Positions 37,450-46,735 of a DNA stretch of 64,000 nt are shown here, in pieces; positions within the stretch are counted from its first letter, which is position 1; each line of letters begins with the position of its first letter. The stretch is from G965230615 sp965230615 (GTDB lineage Bacteria > Pseudomonadota > Gammaproteobacteria > HTCC5015), in the NCBI GenBank assembly GCA_965230615.1, contig OZ246012.1:1116001-1180000 (forward strand), written 5' to 3'. A program made the translations under genes and the position numbers. Under the pieces are notes generated by a model. It was given only the letters and a program-made list of their open reading frames with translations, ran no database searches and had not been told where the DNA came from.

Positions 37450-38742
37450 TCACCTTTCATTTTCAAAAAATTGCTCGATAAACTGCTCCAGCTCCGCCAG
37501 CGAAACTTCAGACTGGCTAGCGGTCTCGCGCAGCGGTTTTACCGCCACTTGCTGCTTGTTCAGTTCATCATCCCCCATAATCAGCGCCAATTCAGCGCCA
37601 CTTTTGTCAGCTCGCTTGAGCTGGGCCTTCATGCCAGCGGACCCGCAATCATACACGATACTCAGCGTTGAGAATGCATTCCTGAGGGTTTCTGCTAATA
37701 ACATGGCCGGACCATTGGCCGCCTGCCCGCTTGACACAATGTAAATATCAGCCGCATATTGCGCCAGTGACGATTGCCCATCCTCCTGAAGACTCTCCAG
37801 CAGTGCAATCAGACGTTCCAGCCCCATGGCAAAGCCAATGGCCGGGGTAGCAGAACCGCCCAGCTGGGCAACCAAACCATCATAGCGACCACCGGCACAG
37901 ATTGTACCCTGAGCGCCCAGGCTATTGGTAATCCATTCGAAAACAGTCAGATTATAGTAGTCCAGTCCCCTGACCAGGCGTGGATTAACCGTATAATCGA
38001 CACCAGCCTGCTGCAATCGTTCACAAAGGTTATCAAAGTGCTGCTTGGAGTCCTCACTCAGATATTCCGTCAGGCTTGGCGCAGCCTCAATCACCTCACG
38101 CAAAGCGGGGTTCTTGCTGTCGAGAATGCGTAGCGGGTTTTTATCCAAACGCCGCAGGCTGTCTTCATCCAACAGGTCTTTGTGCCCCGAAAAATACGCC
38201 ACCAATGCCTCCCGGTACTGTAGCCGCTCTTCTGGCATCCCCAGGGAGTTGATCTCCAGGCGAACATCCTGCAGACCTAATAAACGCCATAGGCGCGCAC
38301 TCATCATAATCAGTTCAGCATCAATATCGGGGCCTGGCATGCCAAAAACCTCAACCCCCAGCTGTCGAAACTCACGATAACGCCCTTTTTGTGGCCGCTC
38401 ATGCCGATACATTGTGCCCATATACCACAGGCGCTGGATCTGATTATGTAAAAAACCATGCTGAATGCCAGCCCGAACACAGCTGGCAGTCCCTTCCGGC
38501 CGTAGCGTTAAGCTATCGCCATTACGGTCTTCAAAGGTGTACATTTCTTTTTCAACAATATCGGTCACATCACCAATAGCGCGTGAAAATAACTCGGTTT
38601 TCTCCAAGATAGGCATACGGATTTCTTGGTAACCGTAGGCATTCATAAGCTGGTGCAGCTTTGCCTCCAACAATTGCCAGGCCGCAGTTTCAGTAGGCAA
38701 TAGATCATGCATTCCGCGAACGGATTGAAGTTTTTTAGACAT
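37450..38742 (-). CDS. hisS: Histidyl-tRNA synthetase
   Basis: A 430-residue class II synthetase. Motif 1 includes RMPILEKTELFSRAIGD. Motif 2 is RLWYMGTMYRHERPQKGRYR. The histidine-binding segment VRGLDYYNLTVFEW, motif 3 region PAIGFAMGLERL and a C-terminal anticodon-binding domain (about 325-430) are all present. Length is normal (E. coli about 424). In other gammaproteobacteria ispG sits directly upstream between rodZ and hisS; here only 24 bp separate hisS from rodZ, so ispG has been lost from this spot. Confidence 0.98.
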   Translation of the reverse strand: MSKKLQSVRGMHDLLPTETAAWQLLEAKLHQLMNAYGYQEIRMPILEKTELFSRAIGDVTDIVEKEMYTFEDRNGDSLTLRPEGTASCVRAGIQHGFLHNQIQRLWYMGTMYRHERPQKGRYREFRQLGVEVFGMPGPDIDAELIMMSARLWRLLGLQDVRLEINSLGMPEERLQYREALVAYFSGHKDLLDEDSLRRLDKNPLRILDSKNPALREVIEAAPSLTEYLSEDSKQHFDNLCERLQQAGVDYTVNPRLVRGLDYYNLTVFEWITNSLGAQGTICAGGRYDGLVAQLGGSATPAIGFAMGLERLIALLESLQEDGQSSLAQYAADIYIVSSGQAANGPAMLLAETLRNAFSTLSIVYDCGSAGMKAQLKRADKSGAELALIMGDDELNKQQVAVKPLRETASQSEVSLAELEQFIEQFFENER

Positions 38743-38766
38743 ATGAAGTTCTTTAACTGTATTAAC

Positions 38767-39771
38767 TTAGTTTGCAGCTTTTACTAGCAAGCGGGCGGTA
38801 TTGTTACTTTGCACAAACGGTGCGCTATCAAAACGCTCATCATTGATGTAAATGTCCACTTGCTGCGCATCCCCAAGTATAACCTGAAATGGCGCCTGCC
38901 CCTGTAAAACAAACGCTTCCTGGCTGGATTTAAACAGGCCAAACATTTGGCGGTAGCCATTGGCATCAAAAACTTCCACCCATGACTCACCATTGACCTG
39001 CAATTGCAGGCGATCATCACCTATTGGCGCTTCGGATGAAATCATACTGTCACCCGCAGCTAGCACTGGCAAACTGCCCGCACCCTCAAATGCTGATATT
39101 GCCTCTTGCTCAGCAGAGGGTTCGGATTCTGTATTAGCGTCCACAGCTGCTGTCGCCGCCGCAGCTTGAGCATTCGGCGTAATAGATTCGGCAACGGCCA
39201 CATCAACACCAGACTCAAACTCAACATTATCTGCGGGCTCTGTTGAGAACACATCAGTCTCGGCAACAAGATCGTTAGCCGCTGGCATATCCAGCTCAAG
39301 CACTGCCACTGATTCTAATGTCGTCGCATCTGTGTTCTGAGTAGCTTCTGCGATGGAACCTGCCGCCTGATGCGACAATAACTGACTGGTATTGAAGCGA
39401 TCAGACACCCATAACCCAGCCAGAATCACCAACACCAGGCAAACCGTGGCGCTAACCCAAAGCACTATTGGGTCACCGCTGCTTTTCTCGCGCTCCACAG
39501 AAATGGTCTTGACCAGCTCTGGATCTTCTTCGGCAATGCCATTGTATTGCTCAATGAGTGCCTCAGCATCACAGCCCAGCAACTGTGCATAACCACGGAT
39601 ATAACCTCGCACAAAAGTCGGTGCAGGTAAGGCAGCAAAGTCACTTTTTTCTAAGGCAACAATAAATGCTTTATCGATTCGTAAGCGCTCAGCAACCGCT
39701 TCGACTGATAAGCCCGCAGCCCCTCTGGCATTGCTCAAGGTATAGCCGATTTTATTGTTTGCCTCATTCAT
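38767..39771 (-). CDS. rodZ: Cell-shape regulator RodZ
   Basis: A 334-residue bitopic protein. The N-terminal helix-turn-helix (about 10-75) has LSNARGAAGLSVEAVAERLR and LRIDKAFIVALEKSDFAALP, followed by TFVRGYIRGYAQLLG, the MreB-binding domain. A single membrane helix sits near residues 102-122 (LWVSATVCLVLVILAGLW). The periplasmic part has a low-complexity acidic Ala/Thr linker and a C-terminal beta domain (QLQVNGESWVEVFDANGYRQ). RodZ couples MreB filaments to the elongation machinery. It is flanked by pilF and hisS as expected, but lacks the intervening ispG. Confidence 0.94.
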   Translation of the reverse strand: MNEANNKIGYTLSNARGAAGLSVEAVAERLRIDKAFIVALEKSDFAALPAPTFVRGYIRGYAQLLGCDAEALIEQYNGIAEEDPELVKTISVEREKSSGDPIVLWVSATVCLVLVILAGLWVSDRFNTSQLLSHQAAGSIAEATQNTDATTLESVAVLELDMPAANDLVAETDVFSTEPADNVEFESGVDVAVAESITPNAQAAAATAAVDANTESEPSAEQEAISAFEGAGSLPVLAAGDSMISSEAPIGDDRLQLQVNGESWVEVFDANGYRQMFGLFKSSQEAFVLQGQAPFQVILGDAQQVDIYINDERFDSAPFVQSNNTARLLVKAAN

Positions 39772-39793
39772 AACTCTAGCCCATCATGTTTGA

Positions 39794-40546
39794 TTAATTG
39801 GCACTTAAATAACCCGCTTCTTTGGAATCAGGAAACTGGTTTTTCAGCAATAAGGTGTAACTGGCTTCAGCATCCTTATCCCCGACATAACGCGCCAGAC
39901 GAATAGCCAGCCATAAGCTATCAGCACTATGTCGTCCATATTCATCAAATTTATCCATATAGGCTTTGGCAAGACGGTTATTGCCCTGCTTATTGTTTAA
40001 CACTGCCATTTGATAAAGTGCATTAGGAAATCGTGGTGCCTGTTTGAGCGCTTTTTTCAAGTAAAGCTCCGCTTTGGCATAATCAGGCAGCTTCATACTA
40101 CAACGAGCCGCATTGGTATAAGCATATTGCGGCGTCTGGTAGAGAGGATCTTTTAGTGCTGCCAAAAACTGCTGTTCGGCTTCCTCAATACGCCCTTGGC
40201 TACAAAGAAATGTGCCATAGTTATTGAGCGTCTCTGAATTGCCTGGCCCATATTTCAGGGCTTTTTTGAAGTGTTTCTCGGCCTGTTCTGCCTGACCTAA
40301 GCGACTCTGCAGCAATCCATAGGCGGCATGTGCTTCGGCTGAACGTGGATCCTGCGCCAGTGCTTTGTCGAGTTTCTTTTTGGCCAGCTCCAACTCACCC
40401 TGAGCCAGATAACCCGCCCCTAAACGGGCGTTAATCCCAGCAGCACGCTCAGAGCCGTTTTCAGCAGGACGCTTGGTTGAGGTACCACAGGCTGCCAATG
40501 CAAGGGCTAAACCCAATATTAGAAGGTAATTCGCTAGCCTTATCAC
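39794..40546 (-). CDS. pilF: Type IV pilus biogenesis/stability lipoprotein PilF (PilW)
   Basis: A 250-residue lipoprotein (lipobox ALAAC) made of TPRs. The repeats include LAQGELELAKKKLDKALAQD, AHAAYGLLQSRLGQAEQAEK, TLNNYGTFLCSQGRIEEAEQ and YLKKALKQAPRFPNALYQMA. PilF is the pilotin for the PilQ secretin in type IV pilus assembly. Its position between rlmN and rodZ is conserved across gammaproteobacteria. It starts 172 bp from rlmN, a gap that may hold a promoter. Its presence implies type IV pili, which might also be how the orphan MshQ-like protein is displayed (inference). Confidence 0.93.
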   Translation of the reverse strand: MIRLANYLLILGLALALAACGTSTKRPAENGSERAAGINARLGAGYLAQGELELAKKKLDKALAQDPRSAEAHAAYGLLQSRLGQAEQAEKHFKKALKYGPGNSETLNNYGTFLCSQGRIEEAEQQFLAALKDPLYQTPQYAYTNAARCSMKLPDYAKAELYLKKALKQAPRFPNALYQMAVLNNKQGNNRLAKAYMDKFDEYGRHSADSLWLAIRLARYVGDKDAEASYTLLLKNQFPDSKEAGYLSAN

Positions 40547-40718
40547 TCTATCACGCCCCGACCTTATACAAGCAACATTATTGATAATTGCTTAGGTATT
40601 TAAGTATAAAATTAAACCTCTAGACTACTAAAGTACAGCACAGACTTAAACAGATGATTTCACGTTTTGCGCTGTATACCATTGAAATATGACCAAAATC
40701 AGCGCTAAGTGACTTTCG

Positions 40719-41969
40719 CTACTTAGACTCAGCTCCTAGCCGCGGCTCCACAAAGCGTAAATGTCGTCGGCTGCGGTCATTCACTTTACCCACCAGCTGC
40801 CCACACGCTGCGTCGATATCATCGCCTCGGGTTTTTCTGACGGTCGCTACATAGCCCTGCCCTTGTAAGTATTCACTAAAGGCTTGCACTTTGGTTTTGC
40901 TCGAGCAGTTATAGCCCGATTCATTGAACGGGTTAAAGGGAATCAGATTGATCTTGCAGGGAATACCGCGGAGCAGCTTAGCCAGCTCACGCGCATGTTC
41001 TGGCTTATCATTCACGCCATCGAGCATCACATACTCAAAGGTAACATGGCGCTTGTGTTCAGCACTTTGGATATAGTGCCGACACGCGGCTAATAATTCT
41101 TTGAGAGGAAAACGCTTATTCACAGGCACCAGGCCATTGCGCAAGGTATCATTTGGCGCGTGTAAGGACACCGCCAACGCCACATCCACATCATCGATCA
41201 GTCGATACATAGCGGGTACCACGCCCGAGGTACTCAAGGTTACTCGGCGCTTGCTCAAACCATAAGCATGATCATCGAGCATAAGTTTGCAGGCTTGTAC
41301 GACATTATCATAATTTAATAATGGCTCGCCCATACCCATCAACACAACATTAGTAATCACACGACCATTATTCTCAGCATTAGCGCCGTAACGCTCAGCT
41401 TGCTGGGCTAACAACAGTTTTCTGGCCAGCCAAATTTGGCCAATGATTTCACCACAGCTTAAATTACTGTTAAAACCCTGGCGCGCTGTTGAGCAAAATG
41501 AGCAATCCAGGCTGCAGCCGACCTGAGAAGAAATACATAAAGTGCCTCGACCATTTTCCGGAATAAACACCATTTCAATAATGTTTTTTTCGCCAGCAGC
41601 CCGGTCCAATGCCAACAACCATTTGCGGGTGCCGTCGGCCGACTCTTTATCAAATACCACAGCAGGCGTTTTCACTTCAGCCATATCCTGCAACTTAGCA
41701 CGCAGACTCTTGCTCAAATTCGTCATTTCAGCAAGATCAGCAACTCCGCGCTGGTGCACCCAGTTAATCAACTGTGTGGCACGAAATGGCTTTTCGCCAA
41801 TAGAGGCAAAAAATTCTCGCAAGCTATCTAAGTCGAAGTCCAATAAATTGATTTTCTGCGTAGCAGCAGGCTCGGACTTGTTAGTGGGTGTGGCGGCAAT
41901 AGCTGTACCGGTCTTATCGGCACCGACGTCAGTACCGTCGGTACCGGCAGCAATATCTTTAGGTGTCAT
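40719..41969 (-). CDS. rlmN: Dual-specificity 23S rRNA/tRNA methyltransferase RlmN
   Basis: A 416-residue radical SAM enzyme that methylates C2 of A2503 in 23S rRNA and A37 in some tRNAs. The cluster motif CxxxCxxC is CSLDCSFC, followed by the family phrase STARQGFNSNLSCGEIIGQI. VLMGMGEPLLNYDNV, the methyl-carrying cysteine regions and NKSDDIDAACGQL-like C-terminal elements are present. The first 40 residues (Gly/Thr/Asp/Ala-rich) are an extension not seen in E. coli RlmN, with low-complexity DNA. The core begins near INLLDFDLDSLREFF. Position between ndk and pilF is canonical. Confidence 0.97.
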   Translation of the reverse strand: MTPKDIAAGTDGTDVGADKTGTAIAATPTNKSEPAATQKINLLDFDLDSLREFFASIGEKPFRATQLINWVHQRGVADLAEMTNLSKSLRAKLQDMAEVKTPAVVFDKESADGTRKWLLALDRAAGEKNIIEMVFIPENGRGTLCISSQVGCSLDCSFCSTARQGFNSNLSCGEIIGQIWLARKLLLAQQAERYGANAENNGRVITNVVLMGMGEPLLNYDNVVQACKLMLDDHAYGLSKRRVTLSTSGVVPAMYRLIDDVDVALAVSLHAPNDTLRNGLVPVNKRFPLKELLAACRHYIQSAEHKRHVTFEYVMLDGVNDKPEHARELAKLLRGIPCKINLIPFNPFNESGYNCSSKTKVQAFSEYLQGQGYVATVRKTRGDDIDAACGQLVGKVNDRSRRHLRFVEPRLGAESK

Positions 41970-42015
41970 TGCTGCCAGTGCCTCCGCTTAATCAATTATT
42001 CTTTAGATATAAAGC

Positions 42016-42450
42016 TTAGCGTATACGTGGACAAACGCTAACTTCACCGCTAAAAAAGTAAGCAATCTCAGTCGCTGCTGTTTCTGGTGCATCAGAACCG
42101 TGTACCGCATTTTCATCAATACTTTTCGCAAAATCAGCACGAATAGTGCCTGCTTCTGCTTCAGCCGGGTTAGTTGCCCCCATTAATGCACGGTTAGTGG
42201 CAATCGCATTTTCACCTTCTAGCACCTGAATAACCACTGGACCTGAGATCATAAATTCAACCAGATCATTGAAAAAAGGGCGCTCTTTATGCACCGCGTA
42301 GAAGCCCTCGGCATCTTCACGGCTCAATTGGGCCATTTTGGCAGCCACGATTTTCAAACCAGCTTTTTCAAAGCGGCTATAAATTTCACCAATCACATTC
42401 TTTGCCACTGCATCTGGCTTAATAATAGATAAAGTCTGCTCTATCGCCAT
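42016..42450 (-). CDS. ndk: Nucleoside diphosphate kinase
   Basis: A 144-residue enzyme that balances NTP pools. The start MAIEQTLSIIKPDAV and the GATNPAEAEAGTIRADFA segment are family signatures. The phosphorylated active-site His lies in ENAVHGSDAPETA. Length is typical (140-145). It is 46 bp upstream of rlmN and 243 bp downstream of iscX on the same strand. The iscX-ndk gap contains a small hairpin (CCGCG...CGCGG near 42630-42645) but no clear terminator. Confidence 0.98.
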   Translation of the reverse strand: MAIEQTLSIIKPDAVAKNVIGEIYSRFEKAGLKIVAAKMAQLSREDAEGFYAVHKERPFFNDLVEFMISGPVVIQVLEGENAIATNRALMGATNPAEAEAGTIRADFAKSIDENAVHGSDAPETAATEIAYFFSGEVSVCPRIR

Positions 42451-42693
42451 TTCTTACCATCTCCAAATAAAAACAAGGTGTAAATATTTACGTTAAAAAA
42501 CAAAGCTCAGCGTGGTGGCCTTCGGCCTACAACCCCCAAAGCCAATATGGGCGCAAGCCCTGCAAAAACCAGCTATGCTCAGCCCAAAATGCTGAAAAAT
42601 GGTGCATACCTGGCAGGAGCCGCGATTCTACGCGGGTTTTACCGCATAAGAAAGCTTATGTCAGGTATTTTCAACAAATGCCGGATGCAGGCC

Positions 42694-42891
42694 TTACTTC
42701 TCCTCGATCCAGGCCATTTGGATAGCTTCTAAAATTTTCTCGCCTGAGCGCTCCGGATCATCATCAAATTCCTCCAGCTCGCATACCCAGCTATGCAAGT
42801 CGGTAAACCGGATATATTTTGGATCCACATCTGGGTGAGCCTCATCCAGGGCAATAGCAATATCCAGTGTATCTGTCCATTTTAATGTCAT
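42694..42891 (-). CDS. iscX: Fe-S assembly regulator IscX
   Basis: A 65-residue acidic protein with the conserved LKWTDTLDIAIALDEAHPDVDP and FTDLHSWVCELEEFDDDP blocks, split here for length. IscX binds IscS and iron and tunes the rate of Fe-S assembly. It ends the isc operon, 52 bp after fdx, as in E. coli. The length and start (MTLKWTD) are standard. Confidence 0.95.
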   Translation of the reverse strand: MTLKWTDTLDIAIALDEAHPDVDPKYIRFTDLHSWVCELEEFDDDPERSGEKILEAIQMAWIEEK

Positions 42892-42943
42892 CGCTATACT
42901 CCTCTTTCCCTTTGGTTAAATCGCGCAGTTTAATACCGTGATA

Positions 42944-43285
42944 TTAACCGCGTTTTTCAGAAACCAGATTAATCGTATATTTGGGTATTTCTACCACTAA
43001 ATCTTGATCTGCCACGATAGCCTGGCAGCTCAAACGCGACTCTGGATCCAGCCCCCAGGCCCTGTCCAAGTAGTCCTCCTCATCGTCACTGGGTTCAGCC
43101 AAGGACTCTAAGCCTTCACGCACATAAACGTGGCAGGTAGTACAGGCGCAAGACTGCTCACAGGCATGCTCAATTTCGATATCGTGCAGCAAGGCAGCGG
43201 TACAAATACTGGTACCAGGCTCTACATCAATTTGCGCACCTTCCGGGCAAATTTGCTCATGGGGTAAAAATATTATTTTGGGCAT
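42944..43285 (-). CDS. fdx: ISC-type 2Fe-2S ferredoxin Fdx
   Basis: A 113-residue ferredoxin. Cluster ligands are the CEQSCACTTC set (three cysteines spaced as in ISC ferredoxins) plus the distal Cys in ESRLSCQAIV. It supplies electrons to IscS-IscU for sulfur reduction. Its start overlaps the hscA stop by one base (TAATG), as is common in isc operons. The acidic surface loop EPSDDEEDYLD is a normal feature. Confidence 0.97.
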   Translation of the reverse strand: MPKIIFLPHEQICPEGAQIDVEPGTSICTAALLHDIEIEHACEQSCACTTCHVYVREGLESLAEPSDDEEDYLDRAWGLDPESRLSCQAIVADQDLVVEIPKYTINLVSEKRG

Positions 43286-45252
43286 TATTTCACCTGCTCA
43301 CTTTCTAAATAGTCATCGACGGCTTTGCCTGACATGGCTTTATTAATACTGGCATTCATACGCTTGGCGACATAGTTGGCGCTCGCCGCTTCCAATGCAC
43401 TGATAGCCGCCTTAATCGCCTGCACACGCTTGTCTGGTTCTGTGGCAATATCTGTCTCGCTATTATCAGGCTTTGCGCCCGATACAGAGCTGGCTCGCAC
43501 CAGTTTTGAACGCGCTACGCTAATCACTTGTTGTTCAGCCTCGCTAAGCAATTGCTCACCATCTTCAGCTAAGGCCGCATCTAAAGCTGCAATCACCCTT
43601 TCAGCTTCAACCAGTTGTTCTTGCAATTGCCGACTATGCATATCATCTTGCGCATAGAGCATCGCGTCTTGCAACATACTGGCGATTTCTTCATCGAGCA
43701 AACCAAAAGACGGCTTAACCTGCACGCTAGCGATTACACCACTGGTTTCTTCCTGCGCTGATACATTCAATAAACCATCTGCATCCACTTGAAACGTGAC
43801 TGTTATGCGGGCCGCGCCTGCTACCATGGCCGGAAAGCCACGCAGCTCAAAACGCGCCAATGAACGACAATCACTCACTAACTCTCGTTCTCCTTGCAGG
43901 ACATGTACAGCTAATGCTGTTTGACCATCTTTGAATGTGGTGAAGGTTTGCGCTCGGGAAATAGGAATCGTGGCATTACGGGGAATAATTTTTTCGACCA
44001 GTCCCCCCATAGTTTCGATGCCCAGCGACAACGGCACAACATCCAGTAGCAGCATATCGGAATCAGGTTTATTGCCAGCGAGTAAGTCAGCCTGAATAGC
44101 AGCGCCAACCGCAACCACTTGATCGGGATCGATAGAGGTTAAGACCTTACGCCCAAAAAAACGACCAACACGCTCGCGTATCCACGGTACCCGGGTAGAC
44201 CCTCCCACCATCACGACTTCATCAATCGCATCGCTGGCTAAATCAGCATCATGCAATGCTCGCTTACACGTTTTTAATGTTTGCTTTAGCAATGGCTCCA
44301 ACAATTCATTAAACACCTCGCGCTGCAATTCACCTTGCCACTGACCAAATTGTGGTAAATCAATACTGATACTCACCGATGCTAAATCAGTGAGCGCTTC
44401 TTTGGCTGCTGTGGCTTGCTGGGTTAATTGCCGAAAAGCCGACTTATCGATTTGATCCAGCACAGCTTCATCTAAGCCAGCTTGCTGCAAAATCCAGCTC
44501 AAGACCAACGCATCAATATCATCGCCGCCTAAAGCAGTATCACCGCCAGTAGACAGTACTTGAAATACCCCACCTTGCAAACGCAGGATCGAAATATCGA
44601 ATGTACCACCACCTAAATCATAAACGGCAATCGTGCCACCTGAAGCCTGATCTAAACCATAAGCAATCGCTGCAGCAGTGGGCTCATTTAATAAACGTAA
44701 TACATTGATGCCCGCCAGCTGCGCTGCATCTTTGGTTGCTTGGCGTTGTGCATCATCAAAATAAGCTGGTACAGTAATCACTGCGCCGAGCAACTCACCA
44801 CCTAAACTTTCCTCACTACGTAAACGCAATGCCTTGAGTAATTGCGCCGAGACTTCAACCGCCGTCACATCATGAGCCACAGTGTGAATACGGGGCACAT
44901 TGGAATAACCGGCTTTATCCATATCAATAAAACGATAAGGCAGATGCGGATGATCTTGCAAAATATCTTGCAAGCCTCTTCCCATAAAACGTTTTACAGA
45001 GATAATGGTATTTTCAGGGTCTTCAACCGCTTGCGCTTTAGCAGCATGACCCACAACCGTGCTGCCATCTGCCAGATAACGCACGACCGAAGGCAATATG
45101 GTCTGGCCATCAACATCACAGAGTGTATCCGCAATACCGCTGCGCACAGCCGCAACTAATGAGTTGGTTGTGCCTAAATCAATACCGACTGCCAACCGAT
45201 GTTCATGCGGGGCAGTTGTCTGGCCTGGCTCTGCTATTTGTAATAATGCCAT
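43285..45252 (-). CDS. hscA: Fe-S chaperone HscA
   Basis: A 655-residue specialised Hsp70. The ATPase domain begins near residue 22 with GIDLGTTNSLVA and has IAVYDLGGGTFDISIL and VVMVGGSTRVPWIR. The linker and substrate-binding domain follow from about 400 (LLLDVVPLSLGIETMGG), which recognises the LPPVK motif in IscU (present in the iscU here as ALPPVKIHC). It uses ATP to help transfer clusters from IscU. It is preceded immediately by hscB (adjacent stop and start) and followed by fdx. Confidence 0.97.
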   Translation of the reverse strand: MALLQIAEPGQTTAPHEHRLAVGIDLGTTNSLVAAVRSGIADTLCDVDGQTILPSVVRYLADGSTVVGHAAKAQAVEDPENTIISVKRFMGRGLQDILQDHPHLPYRFIDMDKAGYSNVPRIHTVAHDVTAVEVSAQLLKALRLRSEESLGGELLGAVITVPAYFDDAQRQATKDAAQLAGINVLRLLNEPTAAAIAYGLDQASGGTIAVYDLGGGTFDISILRLQGGVFQVLSTGGDTALGGDDIDALVLSWILQQAGLDEAVLDQIDKSAFRQLTQQATAAKEALTDLASVSISIDLPQFGQWQGELQREVFNELLEPLLKQTLKTCKRALHDADLASDAIDEVVMVGGSTRVPWIRERVGRFFGRKVLTSIDPDQVVAVGAAIQADLLAGNKPDSDMLLLDVVPLSLGIETMGGLVEKIIPRNATIPISRAQTFTTFKDGQTALAVHVLQGERELVSDCRSLARFELRGFPAMVAGAARITVTFQVDADGLLNVSAQEETSGVIASVQVKPSFGLLDEEIASMLQDAMLYAQDDMHSRQLQEQLVEAERVIAALDAALAEDGEQLLSEAEQQVISVARSKLVRASSVSGAKPDNSETDIATEPDKRVQAIKAAISALEAASANYVAKRMNASINKAMSGKAVDDYLESEQVK

Positions 45253-45786
45253 CTATATCAACTCTTCTTCCAGTTCATAGACTAAATCAGCCAGCTCTTG
45301 TTCCAATTTTATAAAGAACTGCAGTTTATTCACCATTTCTGTAGCTTGCGTCCAACGCGCTTGCGCATAATCTGCAGCAAATATCTCAAACGATTCGGCC
45401 AGCTGCGTTTGCAAACGTTGCTTTAACTGATCCGCTGTTGCTAGCGGGTCAGACTGCTGGCGTATCTCTGCTAATGCTTCGCGCAATTCTATTTGCTCCA
45501 TTAAAAATGCTGCAGGCAATTGTCCTGCATTGGCCAGCTCACAACCAGCTAACTGCAATAGATACTGAGCCCGCGATAAAGGCTCATAAAGTGTTTTATA
45601 TGCTTGATTAACAAATGAAGCCAACTGCAGTGCCTGACGTTGCTGCCGCTCATCACCGCCAGCAAATTTATCTGGATGGGTTTGTTTTAATAATGCTTGA
45701 TAGCGTTGTTGCAACATCTCAAGGTCAACAGTAAAGCCGGTAGCAATATCAAACAAAGTAAAATAGTCTTGTTTCAAATCAATCAT
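45253..45786 (-). CDS. hscB: J-domain co-chaperone HscB
   Basis: A 177-residue protein with an N-terminal J domain bearing the essential HPD in LLKQTHPDKFAGG, and a C-terminal three-helix bundle that binds IscU (ILLQLAGCELANAG-like region and the following QIELREALAEIR). It stimulates HscA ATPase and delivers IscU. The start is 110 bp downstream of iscA, across a strong hairpin (45812-45848), so it may need read-through or its own promoter. It joins hscA with no gap. Confidence 0.95.
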   Translation of the reverse strand: MIDLKQDYFTLFDIATGFTVDLEMLQQRYQALLKQTHPDKFAGGDERQQRQALQLASFVNQAYKTLYEPLSRAQYLLQLAGCELANAGQLPAAFLMEQIELREALAEIRQQSDPLATADQLKQRLQTQLAESFEIFAADYAQARWTQATEMVNKLQFFIKLEQELADLVYELEEELI

Positions 45787-45811
45787 AACTAGGCATTTTT
45801 ATTGCTGCTAT

Positions 45812-45848
45812 CAAAAATTATGGCTATGCATAGCATAGCCATAATTTT
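45812..45848. terminator. Perfect 16-bp hairpin between iscA and hscB (possible attenuator)
   Basis: Arms 45812-45827 (AAAAATTATGGCTATG) and 45833-45848 pair perfectly around a 5-nt loop CATAG. The A/T-rich ends give a U-run on either strand, so the structure can terminate in both directions. It lies inside the isc operon, after iscA and before hscB, and could lower expression of hscBA-fdx-iscX relative to iscRSSUA. Confidence 0.65.
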
Positions 45849-45896
45849 TTGCACTAATAAAGGCAGCAGCAAAACAGTAGAGAGTATTAGCAACTG

Positions 45897-46220
45897 TTAA
45901 ACGTTAAAGCTTTCTCCACAACCACATTCATCTTTCACATTAGGGTTGTTAAATTTAAAGCCTTCGTTTAAACCTTCACGCGTGAAATCAAGCTCAGTCC
46001 CATCTAAGTAAGCCAGACTTTTAGGGTTAACGATAACTTTTACACCGTGATATTCAAACACATTATCATCAGCTTCGATTTCATCAGCAAACTCTATGAC
46101 ATAAGCCATACCTGAGCAACCACTGGTACGCACGCCTAAGCGCAGACCCAAACCCTTACCTCGGCTTTCAATGGACTTACGAACTTGATCAGCTGCAGAT
46201 TCTGTTAATGTAATTGCCAT
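45897..46220 (-). CDS. iscA: A-type Fe-S carrier IscA
   Basis: A 107-residue A-type carrier. The three conserved cysteines lie in RTSGCSGMAYVI and the C-terminal DECGCGESF. It binds iron or an Fe-S cluster and hands it to apo-proteins. Length equals E. coli IscA. It is 17 bp after iscU and is the last gene before the hairpin that splits the operon. Confidence 0.97.
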   Translation of the reverse strand: MAITLTESAADQVRKSIESRGKGLGLRLGVRTSGCSGMAYVIEFADEIEADDNVFEYHGVKVIVNPKSLAYLDGTELDFTREGLNEGFKFNNPNVKDECGCGESFNV

Positions 46221-46237
46221 GATATTGTGACAAGCAA

Positions 46238-46672
46238 CTAAGCTTTAGCGGCCGACTTAGTACTGGCTGCGCTAGACACTGCAGCATCAGACTCAGACTG
46301 CTTACTTTGATAATCTTTAATCGCCGCAGAAATCGCATCTTCCGCTAATACTGAGCAATGAATTTTTACAGGTGGCAACGCCAGCTCTTCAGCAATATCA
46401 CTGTTCTTGATCGTCGACGCCTCATCTAAGGTCTTACCTTTAACCCATTCGGTCACCAGTGAGCTCGATGCAATTGCTGAACCACAACCATAAGTCTTAA
46501 AGCGTGCATCTTCGATAACGCCTTCATCACTGACTTTAATCTGCAGCTTCATTACATCGCCACAAGCAGGCGCGCCCACCATACCCGTACCGATCTGGTT
46601 ATCGTCTTTATCAAATGAGCCCACATTACGCGGGTTTTCATAATGATCGAGAACTTTATCACTATATGCCAT
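46238..46672 (-). CDS. iscU: Fe-S scaffold IscU
   Basis: A 144-residue scaffold. Ligand cysteines are in GAPACGDVM, YGCGSAIASSS and the HscA-binding LPPVKIHCSVLA, plus the conserved Asp next to the first Cys. It is longer than E. coli IscU (128) because of a Ser/Ala-rich tail of about 20 residues (SESDAAVSSAASTKSAAKA); the tail looks disordered and is unlikely to affect the fold. It is 63 bp after iscS. Confidence 0.97.
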   Translation of the reverse strand: MAYSDKVLDHYENPRNVGSFDKDDNQIGTGMVGAPACGDVMKLQIKVSDEGVIEDARFKTYGCGSAIASSSLVTEWVKGKTLDEASTIKNSDIAEELALPPVKIHCSVLAEDAISAAIKDYQSKQSESDAAVSSAASTKSAAKA

Positions 46673-46735
46673 TACCTTTCTCCTAACAGCTACAATGTGT
46701 AGACTTATATTTAACCTAAAATTAATTAAACACGC

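Noticed and set aside
42451..42693. Gap between iscX and ndk considered for a small RNA
   Set aside because: It contains only a short CCGCG/CGCGG stem and no promoter-terminator pair.
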